Origin: Parashewanella tropica
GTDB taxonomy: Bacteria; Pseudomonadota; Gammaproteobacteria; Enterobacterales; Shewanellaceae
Assembly (NCBI RefSeq): GCF_004358445.1
Contig: NZ_CP037951.1
Location: 731,501-795,500, forward strand
Reading direction: 5' to 3'
DNA: 64,000 bases
Part shown: positions 10,020 to 19,009 of the stretch, piece after piece
How the letters are laid out: the number at the start of each line of letters is the position of its first letter
How positions within the stretch are numbered: position 1 is the first letter of the stretch
The notes under the pieces: model-generated
Databases searched by the model: none
What the model was told of the DNA's origin: nothing
Seen by the model: the letters and a program-made list of their open reading frames with translations, nothing else
Made by a program: the position numbers and the translations under genes

Positions 10020-10946
10020 GTGACAAATAGCAAGTATCCAAAAGTCGTTCTGTTGATGGGACCTACTGCATCAGGTAAAACCGCATTGGCGATTGAACTG
10101 GCGCAAAATCACAATTGTGAAGTGATTTCGGTTGATTCAGCATTGATTTATAAAGGCATGGATATTGGAACGGCCAAGCCAACGGCTGAGGAACTAGCAT
10201 TAGCGCCGCATCGCTTAATTAATATTTTAGATCCGCTAGAAAGTTATTCTGCGGCTGACTTTAGAGCTGATGCTATACGAGAAATGGACGAAATCATCTC
10301 TCGAGGTAAAACACCTGTGCTCGTGGGTGGAACCATGTTGTATTTTAAGGCTCTGCTTGAGGGGTTATCACCTTTACCGGAAGCGGATCCTGAGATCAGA
10401 GCACAAATTTTAGATGAGGCAGAGCAGCTTGGTTGGGCAGCACTGCATGATGAATTAAAACGTATTGATCCTGTATCGGCAGAACGTATTCATCCTAACG
10501 ATCCGCAGCGATTATCTAGAGCCCTAGAAGTATATCGAATTAGTGGTAAGAGCCTGACAGAGTTGACACAAACAAAAGCAGAAGCTTTACCTTATGATTT
10601 TATTCAGTTTGCAATTGCTCCTAAAGAGAGAGCAGAATTACATAAACTGATTGAAAAGCGTTTTAACATAATGCTTGAACAAGGGTTTGTTGAAGAAGTT
10701 GAAGTACTTAAAGCACGAAATGACCTTCATTTAAATCTACCATCAATGCGATGTGTAGGGTATCGTCAGTGTTGGCAGTACCTTGATGGTGATTTCGACT
10801 ATAGTAATATGGTTGAAAAAGGCGTTGCTGCTACTAGGCAATTGGCAAAACGTCAATTAACATGGTTAAGAAGCTGGAAGGAATTAAATTGGTTGGAAAC
10901 GGGTAACGCAAAAAATATTGTTACCATTGCGGAGCATCTAAATTAG
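10020..10946 (+). CDS. miaA: tRNA dimethylallyltransferase
   Basis: The 308-residue enzyme transfers the dimethylallyl group to A37 of tRNAs that read codons starting with U. The P loop GPTASGKT is at residues 14-21, and [17 protein letters not shown] follows the family pattern. The start is GTG at 10020, about 10 bases after an AGAGAAG ribosome site; no ATG gives a better N terminus. It lies between mutL and hfq as in E. coli. Its length equals that of typical MiaA. Confidence 0.96.
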   Translation: MTNSKYPKVVLLMGPTASGKTALAIELAQNHNCEVISVDSALIYKGMDIGTAKPTAEELALAPHRLINILDPLESYSAADFRADAIREMDEIISRGKTPVLVGGTMLYFKALLEGLSPLPEADPEIRAQILDEAEQLGWAALHDELKRIDPVSAERIHPNDPQRLSRALEVYRISGKSLTELTQTKAEALPYDFIQFAIAPKERAELHKLIEKRFNIMLEQGFVEEVEVLKARNDLHLNLPSMRCVGYRQCWQYLDGDFDYSNMVEKGVAATRQLAKRQLTWLRSWKELNWLETGNAKNIVTIAEHLN

Positions 10947-11045
10947 CCAATTTATCATTGTTGTATCATACTGTAACTTGCTGTAACTCGAACCCAGAAA
11001 TAACTTAAATTAAGATTCAATTATAAATTAAAAAAGGAAACCAAA

Positions 11046-11312
11046 ATGGCTAAGGGGCAATCATTACAAGACCCATTCTTAAATGCACTTCGTCGCGAGC
11101 GCGTTCCTGTATCAATCTATTTGGTAAATGGTATCAAACTCCAAGGGCAAGTAGAGTCATTTGATCAATTCGTGATCTTACTAAAAAATACGGTTAGCCA
11201 AATGGTATACAAACACGCCATTTCAACAGTCGTACCATCTCGTCCATTTAACGTAAGCCCAAATCAAGCACCTCAAGCAGGATCAGAGCAACCAGAAGCT
11301 AGCGCTGAGTAA
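11046..11312 (+). CDS. hfq: RNA chaperone Hfq
   Basis: The 88-residue Sm-like protein forms a hexameric ring that pairs small RNAs with mRNAs. The Sm1 region ([20 protein letters not shown]) and Sm2 region ([14 protein letters not shown]) are complete, followed by a short flexible tail rich in Ala, Gln, Pro and Glu. The ribosome site AAAAAAGGAAACC precedes the ATG. The 99-base gap after miaA may carry its own promoter. hflX follows after 17 bases. Confidence 0.98.
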   Translation: MAKGQSLQDPFLNALRRERVPVSIYLVNGIKLQGQVESFDQFVILLKNTVSQMVYKHAISTVVPSRPFNVSPNQAPQAGSEQPEASAE

Positions 11313-11329
11313 TTTGAGGAGAAGTTTTT

Positions 11330-12637
11330 TTGTTTGATCGTTATGAGGCGGGTGAACAAGCAGTCCTTGTCCATATCGACTTTGCGGATGAAGAACGTCG
11401 AGAAGATATTTCTGAACTACAGCTTTTAGTTGAGTCTGCTGGGGCTAAGTCTGTTGGTGTGATCACCGGTAGTCGAAAATCACCAGACAGAAAATTTTTT
11501 ATCGGTTCAGGCAAAGCTGAAGAACTGGCAGCAATGGTTGCTGGTACTGATGCTAATGTCGTTATTTTCAATCATGCATTGTCACCAGCTCAAGAACGTA
11601 ATCTTGAGATGATCTGTAAGTGCCGGGTACTAGACCGCACTACCTTGATTTTGGATATCTTTGCCCAAAGAGCTCGAACTCACGAAGGTAAACTGCAAGT
11701 GGAGTTGGCGCAATTGCGTCACATGTCTACCCGTTTAGTACGAGGTTGGACTCACTTGGAACGCCAGAAAGGTGGTATTGGCCTACGTGGTCCAGGGGAA
11801 ACTCAGCTAGAAACGGATCGACGTTTACTACGTGGACGAATTAAGTCGATCAATCGTCGCTTGGATAAAGTTGATAAACAACGTGAGCAGAGCCGTCGAG
11901 CCAGAAAACGCAGTGATTTAGCTACCGTTTCTTTAGTTGGTTATACCAATGCGGGGAAATCTACGTTGTTCAACGCACTGACGACCTCTCAGGTTTATGC
12001 TGCGGATCAGTTATTTGCCACACTTGACCCTACTTTGCGTAAGTTAGAGTTAGAAGATCACAGTGTGATTTTAGCGGATACAGTAGGATTTATTCGTCAC
12101 TTACCCCATGATCTTGTTGCGGCGTTCAAAGCGACGTTACAAGAAACACGTAATGCTGATTTGTTGTTGCACGTTGTCGATTGTGCCGATGAAAATATGG
12201 GAGAGAACTTTGAACAAGTTCAAGCCGTATTAGAGGAAATCGATGCTAAAGAAATTCCTCAACTCATAGTTTGTAACAAAATAGATTTATTGGATGATGT
12301 TACGCCACGAGTAGATAGAAATGAGGATGATAAGCCATATCGAGTTTGGGTTTCTGCTCAACAAAATATAGGTTTTGAGTTACTACAAGACGCCATTGAA
12401 GAGTTAGTTGGTGAGCAAGTAGCTGAATATCAGTTAAAAATTCCAGCATCTTCGGGGCATTACCTTGGGCAGTTTTATCGTCTGGATGCGTTAAAACAGC
12501 AAGAATATGACGATTTTGGTAACTGTATTTTGTCGGTTAGATTACCGATGTCGAACTGGAATCGTTTACTAAAGCAAAGCCAAGGTGAGCTTGAGACCTT
12601 TATTATGGAATCAAGCACTGATAAAGTATTAAGTTAA
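11330..12637 (+). CDS. hflX: Ribosome-associated GTPase HflX
   Basis: The 435-residue GTPase binds the 50S subunit and rescues stalled ribosomes under stress. The N-terminal HflX domain is followed by GTPase motifs: G1 GYTNAGKST, G3 DTVGF and G4 NKID. GGIGLRGPGETQLETDRR is the diagnostic HflX linker. Translation appears to start at TTG (11330), placed after a GAGGAGAAG ribosome site; the N-terminal sequence FDRYEAGEQAVLVHI fits the family from this point. It is in the hfq operon and precedes hflK. Confidence 0.95.
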   Translation: MFDRYEAGEQAVLVHIDFADEERREDISELQLLVESAGAKSVGVITGSRKSPDRKFFIGSGKAEELAAMVAGTDANVVIFNHALSPAQERNLEMICKCRVLDRTTLILDIFAQRARTHEGKLQVELAQLRHMSTRLVRGWTHLERQKGGIGLRGPGETQLETDRRLLRGRIKSINRRLDKVDKQREQSRRARKRSDLATVSLVGYTNAGKSTLFNALTTSQVYAADQLFATLDPTLRKLELEDHSVILADTVGFIRHLPHDLVAAFKATLQETRNADLLLHVVDCADENMGENFEQVQAVLEEIDAKEIPQLIVCNKIDLLDDVTPRVDRNEDDKPYRVWVSAQQNIGFELLQDAIEELVGEQVAEYQLKIPASSGHYLGQFYRLDALKQQEYDDFGNCILSVRLPMSNWNRLLKQSQGELETFIMESSTDKVLS

Positions 12638-12725
12638 TTAGATTGTCGTATTGACTGTTGAGAACCTAGGTTATTAAGACGGTCATACGGCATTTTCATA
12701 GTTTCATTCTGTTACGGAGTGTTAA

Positions 12726-13874
12726 ATGGCTTGGAATGAGCCCGGAAATAAGGGCAAAGACCCTTGGGGTAATAAAGGTAGCGGTGGTAACGATAAAGGA
12801 CCACCTGATTTAGACGATATCTTTCGTGGTATGTCAAAGCGCTTTGGCGGTAAAGGCGGAAACTCAGGTGTCAGTGGCACTGCCATTGGGATTTTTCTTG
12901 TTATCGCTATCGTAGTATGGGCGTTGTCTGGTTTTTATACCATCAAACCAGCAGAACGCGGAGTGGTATTACGTTTTGGTAAGCTCCACAGCATTCAAAC
13001 CCAAGGTTTACACTGGCAAGCGACCTTTATCGATAAAGTTTACCCTGTAAACGTTGAAGAAGTACGTTCAATTCCAGCTTCAGGTAGCATGTTAACCGCG
13101 GATGAAAACGTGGTTCGTGTTCAGCTTGAAGTTCAATACGAAGTTGAAGACCCGTACAAATACTTATTCAGTGTTGTTGATGCCAATGCGAGTTTAAGAG
13201 AAGCAATCGATAGTGCGCTTCGTTATGTGATTGGTCACAACAAGATGGATGATATTTTGACGACAGGTCGTGACAAAATTGTTGTCGCAACTCGAAGCGA
13301 AATTGAGCGCATCATCAAGCCATATAACTTAGGTCTTAAAATTGGTGATGTGAACTTATTACCTGCACGTCCGCCTGAAGAAGTAAAAGACGCGTTTGAT
13401 GATGCCATTGCTGCGCAAGAAGATGAGCAACGCGCCATTCTTGAAGCCCAAGCTTATGCTCGCCAAATTGAGCCACAAGCTCGTGGTAAAGCAGAGCGTA
13501 TTTTACGTGAAGCGAAAGCATATAAAGAGCAAGCTATCTTAGAAGCGCAAGGTAAAGTGGCTCGTTTTGAGAATCTTTTACCTGAGTATAAAGCGGCACC
13601 TAAAGTGACTCGTGAACGTTTATATCTTGAGACGATGCAAGAAGTGCTGAAAGGTAACCGTAAGGTGCTTGTTGATAGCAAAAACAGCAATAACCTAATG
13701 TATCTACCATTAGACAAAATGATGCAAAGCTCAACACACTCTGCACCAATGAAACGCTCAGCAGTACCAAATATTGAGTCAACGCCAACACATGCTTCTC
13801 AATCAAGTTCAACAAATGGTCGCAGTAGTGTTCGTATGTCTCGTGCAGAAAGCATGCGTCAAAGTGGGAGATAA
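12726..13874 (+). CDS. hflK: FtsH modulator HflK
   Basis: The 382-residue SPFH/prohibitin-domain membrane protein forms a cage with HflC around the FtsH protease and restricts its access to membrane substrates. The N terminus is Gly-, Asn- and Lys-rich (as in all HflK), then comes one membrane span (about 51-72, TAIGIFLVIAIVVWALSGF) and the periplasmic SPFH domain. A helical region rich in Ala, Glu, Arg and Gln (about 230-300) precedes a Ser/Thr/Asn-rich tail. The start follows a TTACGGAG ribosome site. Its stop overlaps the start of hflC (TAATG), indicating translational coupling. Confidence 0.95.
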   Translation: MAWNEPGNKGKDPWGNKGSGGNDKGPPDLDDIFRGMSKRFGGKGGNSGVSGTAIGIFLVIAIVVWALSGFYTIKPAERGVVLRFGKLHSIQTQGLHWQATFIDKVYPVNVEEVRSIPASGSMLTADENVVRVQLEVQYEVEDPYKYLFSVVDANASLREAIDSALRYVIGHNKMDDILTTGRDKIVVATRSEIERIIKPYNLGLKIGDVNLLPARPPEEVKDAFDDAIAAQEDEQRAILEAQAYARQIEPQARGKAERILREAKAYKEQAILEAQGKVARFENLLPEYKAAPKVTRERLYLETMQEVLKGNRKVLVDSKNSNNLMYLPLDKMMQSSTHSAPMKRSAVPNIESTPTHASQSSSTNGRSSVRMSRAESMRQSGR

Positions 13875-14758
13875 TGATGAATAGAATAGTACTAATTGTT
13901 ATCGCCTTATTTGTTGGTCTAGGTATTTCGTCACTGTTTAAAGTGGATGAAGGTGAACGTGCTATCGTGTCACGTTTTGGTAAAGTCAATAAAGTTGAAG
14001 TTGACGGCAAACCAATCACTGAAGTTTACAAGCCAGGTTTACACTTCAAAATCCCTGTGATTGATAAAGTGCGTTATATGGATGCACGTATTCAAACGCT
14101 AGACAGTGATGCTGACCGTTTCTTGACGTCTGAGAAAAAAGACTTGATGGTTGATTCATACGTTAAATGGCGTGTGAAAGACTTTGAGAAATATTACGAA
14201 AGAACTCAGACAGGTCCTATCGTTGATAGACTGTTAGCGAAAGTAAACAATGACCTTCGTATTGAGTTTGGTCGTCGTACCATCAAAGAGATTGTTTCTG
14301 GTAGCCGTGACGAACTGCAAATGGATACCCTAAAAAATGCACAAGAAAGTGCTAAAGATTTAGGTATTGAAGTTGTAGATGTTCGTGTTAAGCAAATCAA
14401 CTTACCAGATAGTGTGAGTAGCAGTATCTATAAGCGTATGCGTGCTAACCGTGAAGCGGTTGCTAAAGAGCATCGTGCAGAAGGTCAGGAGCAATCAGAA
14501 GTGATTAAAGCGACGGCTGATGCGCAAGTTACGGTTCGAATTGCTGATGCTAACCGTCAAGCTATGATCACGCGTGGTCAAGGTGATGCTGAAGCGGCAA
14601 AAATATTTGCGAACGCGTATAAAAAAGACCCTGAGTTTTATAGTTTCTTGCGCAGCTTAGAAGCTTATCGTGACAGCTTTGGTAATCATGATGACGTAAT
14701 GGTTCTTTCACCAGATAGCGACTTTTTCAAGTACATGAAAGGTGCAGATAAAAAGTAA
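13874..14758 (+). CDS. hflC: FtsH modulator HflC
   Basis: The 294-residue partner of HflK has an N-terminal membrane segment (about 5-21, IVLIVIALFVGLGISSL) and an SPFH domain (DEGERAIVSRFGKV onward). The Ala-, Glu- and Arg-rich helix near 195-240 is the typical assembly helix. The ATG overlaps the hflK stop by one base; a second ATG lies three bases downstream, so the exact start is uncertain by one codon. The operon ends in the strong terminator at 14815-14844. Confidence 0.95.
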   Translation: MMNRIVLIVIALFVGLGISSLFKVDEGERAIVSRFGKVNKVEVDGKPITEVYKPGLHFKIPVIDKVRYMDARIQTLDSDADRFLTSEKKDLMVDSYVKWRVKDFEKYYERTQTGPIVDRLLAKVNNDLRIEFGRRTIKEIVSGSRDELQMDTLKNAQESAKDLGIEVVDVRVKQINLPDSVSSSIYKRMRANREAVAKEHRAEGQEQSEVIKATADAQVTVRIADANRQAMITRGQGDAEAAKIFANAYKKDPEFYSFLRSLEAYRDSFGNHDDVMVLSPDSDFFKYMKGADKK

Positions 14759-14814
14759 TACTGCATGAGTGTTGTTAATTACAGACAACTTTCATAAAAA
14801 AAATCGTCAACTGT

Positions 14815-14844
14815 AAAAAAGCCCGAACAAATTCGGGCTTTTTT
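14815..14844 (+). terminator. Rho-independent terminator after hflC
   Basis: GCCCGAA (14821-14827) pairs with TTCGGGC (14832-14838), flanked by an A run on the left and a T run on the right. It is likely bidirectional in form but serves hflKC here. Confidence 0.9.
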
Positions 14845-15099
14845 GTTTTTTCGATACTATGACAACTTAAAAAATAGTCAGCAGACATCGAATTTTGAGC
14901 AGTTGCCTATTTTTTAGCTGACTAAAGCGCAAAAAACAAAATATCCCTAAACACTTTATGTGTTTTCACTATGATCTATTTCTAATTTTTAGCTATAATG
15001 AGCATCGCCTCAATCTTTGATTGCTAAAATTTTGAGCAATTGTACAGATTAACGTCTTTAATTTAAGAATAATTCCAACACCCTCTGGGAGATAAGTGG
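14845..15099 (+). promoter_or_regulatory. petABC upstream region with a likely -10 box
   Basis: This gene-free AT-rich region leads into petA. A perfect TATAAT is present at 14994-14999, about 100 bases before the petA start, but no good -35 is found at the right distance. I see no further operator or conserved small gene. Confidence 0.35.
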
Positions 15100-15690
15100 A
15101 TGAGCAATGCGCCAGTCGATACCGGACGTCGCAGATTTCTGACCGCCGCAACCGCCGTAGTAGGTGGAGCCGGTGCCGTCGCTGTAGCGGTTCCTTTCAT
15201 TAAGTCATGGAATCCAAGTGCCAAAGCGAAAGCTGCAGGTGCGCCGGTTGAAGTTAACATCAGTAAAGTCGAGCCGGGTCAGCTGATCCGTGTAGAATGG
15301 CGAGGTAAACCTGTATGGGTTGTACGTCGTACTGATGACATTTTGGCAGAGCTGCCAAAGCACAATGATCAATTACGTGATCCAAACTCTGAAGAAGACC
15401 AACAACCTGAATACGCGAAAAATATCTATCGCTCAATTAAAGAAGAATTCTTTATTGCAGTAGGTATCTGTACTCACTTAGGTTGTTCTCCAACGTATGA
15501 GCATAACAAGTTTGAGCAATATGTTGAAGGCATTAAGTCTGGTTTCTTCTGCCCATGTCACGGTTCAAAATTTGATATGTCAGGTCGTGTATTCCAAGGC
15601 GTACCTGCTCCATTGAACCTCGTGATCCCTCCTCATCACTATGTCGACGATAACACTATCCTTGTCGGTAAAGATAAAGGAGAAGCGTAA
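15100..15690 (+). CDS. petA: Ubiquinol-cytochrome c reductase Rieske iron-sulfur subunit
   Basis: The 196-residue subunit carries the 2Fe-2S cluster that takes electrons from ubiquinol in the cytochrome bc1 complex. A twin-arginine pattern GRRRFLTAA (residues 9-17) precedes a single Gly/Ala/Val-rich membrane anchor (about 18-35). The cluster ligands are in CTHLGC (124-129) and CPCHGS (151-156), and both box sequences are intact. The petA-petB-petC order with almost no spacing shows an operon. The ATG follows a GGGAGATAAG ribosome site. Confidence 0.97.
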   Translation: MSNAPVDTGRRRFLTAATAVVGGAGAVAVAVPFIKSWNPSAKAKAAGAPVEVNISKVEPGQLIRVEWRGKPVWVVRRTDDILAELPKHNDQLRDPNSEEDQQPEYAKNIYRSIKEEFFIAVGICTHLGCSPTYEHNKFEQYVEGIKSGFFCPCHGSKFDMSGRVFQGVPAPLNLVIPPHHYVDDNTILVGKDKGEA

Positions 15691-15692
15691 TT

Positions 15693-16916
15693 ATGATGAC
15701 CATGTTAAAGAATTTACAAGGTTGGATTGATGCGCGTATCCCAATGACGGCGACTTATAACCGTCACGTTGGGCAATATGCGACTCCGAAGAACTTTAAC
15801 TTTTGGTATTTCTTCGGCTCTCTAGCTTTATTAGTGCTTGTTAACCAATTACTGACTGGTATTTGGTTAACCATGAACTATGTACCAAGTGCTGAAGGTG
15901 CATTCGCCTCTGTTGAATACATCATGCGTGATGTGGAATACGGTTGGTTACTCCGTTATATGCACTCTACAGGTGCTTCGGCGTTTTTCATCGTTGTTTA
16001 TCTGCATATGTTCCGTGGTGTTATCTACGGTTCTTACCAAAAGCCACGTGAACTACTGTGGTTATTCGGTATGCTGATCTTCCTAGTATTGATGGCTGAA
16101 GCCTTCATGGGTTACTTATTGCCATGGGGTCAAATGTCATTCTGGGGCGCGCAGGTAATTATCTCACTATTTGGTGCGATTCCAGTTATCGGTGATGACA
16201 TCACTCTTTGGATCCGTGGTGACTACGTTATTTCAGGCGCAACGCTAAACCGTTTCTTCGCCTTACACGTAATTGCTCTGCCGCTGGTTCTAGTTGTACT
16301 TGTATTCTTACACTTGATTGCACTACACGAAGTGGGTTCGAACAACCCTGACGGTATTGAAATCAAGAAGAACAAAGACGAGAACGGTTGGCCTGTAGAT
16401 GGTATTCCATTCCACCCTTATTACACTGTAAAAGACATTATGGGTGTGGCTGGTTTCTTGATTGCTTTCTGTTGGGTTCTATTCTATCTGCCTGATGGTG
16501 GTGGTTACTTCCTAGAACGTCCAAACTTTGAGCCTGCAAACCCTCTGAAAACACCTGAGCACATTGCGCCAGTTTGGTACTTCACACCATTCTATGCAAT
16601 CTTACGTGCAGTACCTAACAAGTTAGGTGGTGTTGTGATGATGGGTCTATCGATTGCAGTTCTATTTGTTCTGCCTTGGTTAGATCGCTGTAAAGTGAAA
16701 TCTGTTCGCTATCGTAGCATGTTCCATAAATTGAACATCGGCCAGTTCGCTGTTTCATTTATTATCCTTGGATACTTAGGTGCAGTACCTGCAACACCTG
16801 AGCTAACGATTGCAGCACGTGTATTCACTATCACTTACTTTGCATTCTTCTTCTTCCTGTGGCTATACAGTAAGAATGAAAAGACTAAGCCAGTGCCAGA
16901 GAGGTTGACTCACTAA
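15693..16916 (+). CDS. petB: Cytochrome b subunit of the bc1 complex
   Basis: The 407-residue integral membrane protein contains both quinone sites and two b hemes. Histidine pairs are visible in the second and fourth helices (RYMHSTGASAFFIVVYLHMF; RFFALHVIALPLVLVVLVFLH). The Qo-site PEWY region appears as APVWYFTPF, a normal variant for this lineage. It begins three bases after petA stops and overlaps petC by one base. The start could be 15693, 15696 or 15702 since several Met codons are adjacent. Confidence 0.97.
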   Translation: MMTMLKNLQGWIDARIPMTATYNRHVGQYATPKNFNFWYFFGSLALLVLVNQLLTGIWLTMNYVPSAEGAFASVEYIMRDVEYGWLLRYMHSTGASAFFIVVYLHMFRGVIYGSYQKPRELLWLFGMLIFLVLMAEAFMGYLLPWGQMSFWGAQVIISLFGAIPVIGDDITLWIRGDYVISGATLNRFFALHVIALPLVLVVLVFLHLIALHEVGSNNPDGIEIKKNKDENGWPVDGIPFHPYYTVKDIMGVAGFLIAFCWVLFYLPDGGGYFLERPNFEPANPLKTPEHIAPVWYFTPFYAILRAVPNKLGGVVMMGLSIAVLFVLPWLDRCKVKSVRYRSMFHKLNIGQFAVSFIILGYLGAVPATPELTIAARVFTITYFAFFFFLWLYSKNEKTKPVPERLTH

Positions 16917-17683
16917 TGAAAAAGTTACTGATTGCATTTGCCTCATTATTTCCAATGATGGCGATAGCCGCTGGCGGCGCTCCAGTTCCTTATAAAGCAA
17001 ACATTGATTTGCATGATAAGGCTTCTTTAGAGCGTGGTTTGGATTTATTCCAAAAGCATTGTTCTGGTTGTCACAGCACTGAATATCAACGTTATGAGCG
17101 TGTAGCGAATGACCTAGGTATTTCTATTGATGATATGCGTGCTAAGTATATCCTTGATGGTGCTAAGCCAGGTGAATTGATGACTAACGCCATTCCTGGT
17201 AAAGAAGCGGCTAAGTGGTTTGGTGCAACGCCACCAGATCTAACGCTTGTGGGTCGTGTTCGTGGTGAAGATTGGCTTTATAGTTACCTAAAAACTTTCT
17301 ATAAAGATCCAAGCCGTCCATTTGGTGTGAACAATACTGTATTCCCATCAGTGGGTATGCCACACGTTCTTCAAGACCTTCAAGGTGTTCAAGAGCAGGT
17401 TTGTAAAGAAGCGAAAGATGAAGCGGGTAACCCTATCATTGATAAAGCTTCTGGTGAGCCAAAAATGAATTGTGAACTGGTTATTCCTAAAGGAAAAGAA
17501 GGTTCAATGACGCCTGAGCAATATGACCAAGCGGTAAAAGACATTACTGGTTTCCTAGTTTATTCAGCTGAGCCAGTTCGTCTGGAACGTGAAGAATTAG
17601 GTAAATACGTACTAGGATTCTTGTTTATTCTGTTCGTGTTGTCATATTTCTTGAAGAAAGAATATTGGAGAGATGTACACTAA
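16916..17683 (+). CDS. petC: Cytochrome c1 subunit of the bc1 complex
   Basis: The 255-residue protein has a signal peptide (MKKLLIAFASLFPMMAIAAG), a single c-type heme site CSGCH (residues 49-53) and a C-terminal membrane anchor (about 229-246, YVLGFLFILFVLSYFLKKEY). It accepts electrons from the Rieske subunit in the periplasm. It is the last gene of petABC; a hairpin terminator follows 41 bases on. The length is typical. Confidence 0.97.
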   Translation: MKKLLIAFASLFPMMAIAAGGAPVPYKANIDLHDKASLERGLDLFQKHCSGCHSTEYQRYERVANDLGISIDDMRAKYILDGAKPGELMTNAIPGKEAAKWFGATPPDLTLVGRVRGEDWLYSYLKTFYKDPSRPFGVNNTVFPSVGMPHVLQDLQGVQEQVCKEAKDEAGNPIIDKASGEPKMNCELVIPKGKEGSMTPEQYDQAVKDITGFLVYSAEPVRLEREELGKYVLGFLFILFVLSYFLKKEYWRDVH

Positions 17684-17723
17684 CCGTTAATTTACGGGTA
17701 GAATGTACTGTTATCCATCGTTA

Positions 17724-17756
17724 ACGGGGGGCTTTGCCCCTCGTTTGTTTTATTTT
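17724..17756 (+). terminator. Terminator after petABC
   Basis: ACGGGGGGC (17724-17732) pairs with GCCCCTCGT (17736-17744) across a TTT loop, followed by a T-rich stretch. It separates petABC from sspAB. Confidence 0.75.
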
Positions 17757-17835
17757 TCTACCTAGAATGAATGTTGTCTGTTCGTAATTTGAGCTGATTT
17801 CTGTGTTCTAGTTTTTTCGATTCTGGAGGGTATCA

Positions 17836-18465
17836 ATGGCTGTTGCTGCCAACAAACGCTCTATCATGACCCTATTTTCTGGGGCTGATGATTTATATAG
17901 CCATCAAGTACGTATTGTTTTGGCTGAGAAAGGTGTCTCTGTTGATGTTTTACAGGTCGACCCAAATGAAATGCCGGAAGATCTATTAGAGATCAATCCA
18001 TATAATTCTGTACCTACTCTCGTAGACCGCGAATTAGTTCTGTATCAATCACGCATCATCATGGAATATTTAGATGAGCGTTTTCCACACCCTCCATTAA
18101 TGCCAGTTTATCCTGTTGCCCGTGGTCAAAGTCGTTTGATGATGCATCGTGTTGAAACTGACTGGTATCAATTGGTTGAGCGTATCCGCAGCAACGATAA
18201 TGCGGATGAAGCGCGAAAAGAATTACAAGAAAGCTTAACTGCAATTTCCCCAGTTTTTGCAGAGATGCCATACTTTATGAGTGAAGAGTTTGGTTTGGTT
18301 GATTGTTACCTAGCACCTTTGCTATGGCGCCTACCAACTTTAGGTATCGAGTTAAACTCGCAAGCTAGTCAGCATATTCACGCCTATATGACACGTATCT
18401 TTGATCGTGAATCATTCAAAGCTTCTTTGACAGAAGCTGAGCGCGAAATGCGTATGGGGATCTAA
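17836..18465 (+). CDS. sspA: Stringent starvation protein A
   Basis: The 209-residue protein has a glutathione-S-transferase fold without the enzymatic activity and binds RNA polymerase to change promoter choice in stationary phase. The N terminus (RSIMTLFSGADDLYSHQVRIVLAEKGV) and NPYNSVPTLVDRELVLYQSRIIMEYLDERFPHPPLMP are characteristic. The ribosome site TGGAGGGT precedes the ATG. sspB starts three bases after its stop, forming the classic sspAB operon downstream of petABC. Confidence 0.96.
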   Translation: MAVAANKRSIMTLFSGADDLYSHQVRIVLAEKGVSVDVLQVDPNEMPEDLLEINPYNSVPTLVDRELVLYQSRIIMEYLDERFPHPPLMPVYPVARGQSRLMMHRVETDWYQLVERIRSNDNADEARKELQESLTAISPVFAEMPYFMSEEFGLVDCYLAPLLWRLPTLGIELNSQASQHIHAYMTRIFDRESFKASLTEAEREMRMGI

Positions 18466-18468
18466 TTT

Positions 18469-18948
18469 ATGTTAACTCCGAATCGTCCATATTTACTCAG
18501 AGCATATTATGAGTGGCTACTAGATAACGATCTAACACCGCATTTGGTTGTAGATGCATTTGTGCCAGGTACGCAAGTTCCTCAACAATATGTTAAAGAC
18601 GGGCAAATTGTCTTAAATGTTGCACCGTCAGCAGTAATGAATCTTGAAATGGGTAATAGCTATGTTGAGTTTAATGCTCGATTTGGCGGCGTACCACATC
18701 ATATTCTATTACCAATGGCTGCTATTGTTGCTATTTACGCCCGTGAAAACGGTGCTGGCAGTGTATTTGATATGGAAGAAGCTTTTATGGCTTCGCAAGA
18801 GGAAGATGAAGAGTTAACTCTAAGCAGCGTAGATTCTGATACGAATGAGGAAGAAGCTAAAGAGCCTATCGTTGAAGAAGCTAAAGCTGAAGATCCTAAA
18901 ACGAAAAAACCACCTAAGAAGCGTGGTCATTTAACTGTGGTTAAATAG
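18469..18948 (+). CDS. sspB: ClpXP adaptor SspB
   Basis: The 159-residue adaptor delivers ssrA-tagged proteins to ClpXP. The folded N-terminal domain is present (TPNRPYLLRAYYEWLLDNDLTPHLVVDA, with FNARFGGVPHHILLP). It is followed by an acidic, repetitive linker rich in Glu, Ala and Lys (about 110-150) and a basic C-terminal tail ending RGHLTVVK, the conserved ClpX-binding peptide. The gene ends before a strong terminator shared in form with the converging cyclase gene. Confidence 0.96.
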   Translation: MLTPNRPYLLRAYYEWLLDNDLTPHLVVDAFVPGTQVPQQYVKDGQIVLNVAPSAVMNLEMGNSYVEFNARFGGVPHHILLPMAAIVAIYARENGAGSVFDMEEAFMASQEEDEELTLSSVDSDTNEEEAKEPIVEEAKAEDPKTKKPPKKRGHLTVVK

Positions 18949-18965
18949 TTTAGAGTATCTATTAG

Positions 18966-18995
18966 AAAACCGAACCCAAGAGTTCGGTTTTTTTA
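18966..18995 (+). terminator. Terminator after sspAB, between converging genes
   Basis: AAAACCGAAC (18966-18975) pairs with GTTCGGTTTT (18982-18991), followed by Ts. The A run on the left could also serve the minus-strand gene ending at 19010. Confidence 0.85.
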
Positions 18996-19009
18996 TGCTT
19001 GAAATTGGC

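Noticed and set aside
13600-14019. 139-codon minus-strand frame across the hflK-hflC junction
   Set aside because: It is opposite two well-conserved genes; its composition reflects their complement.
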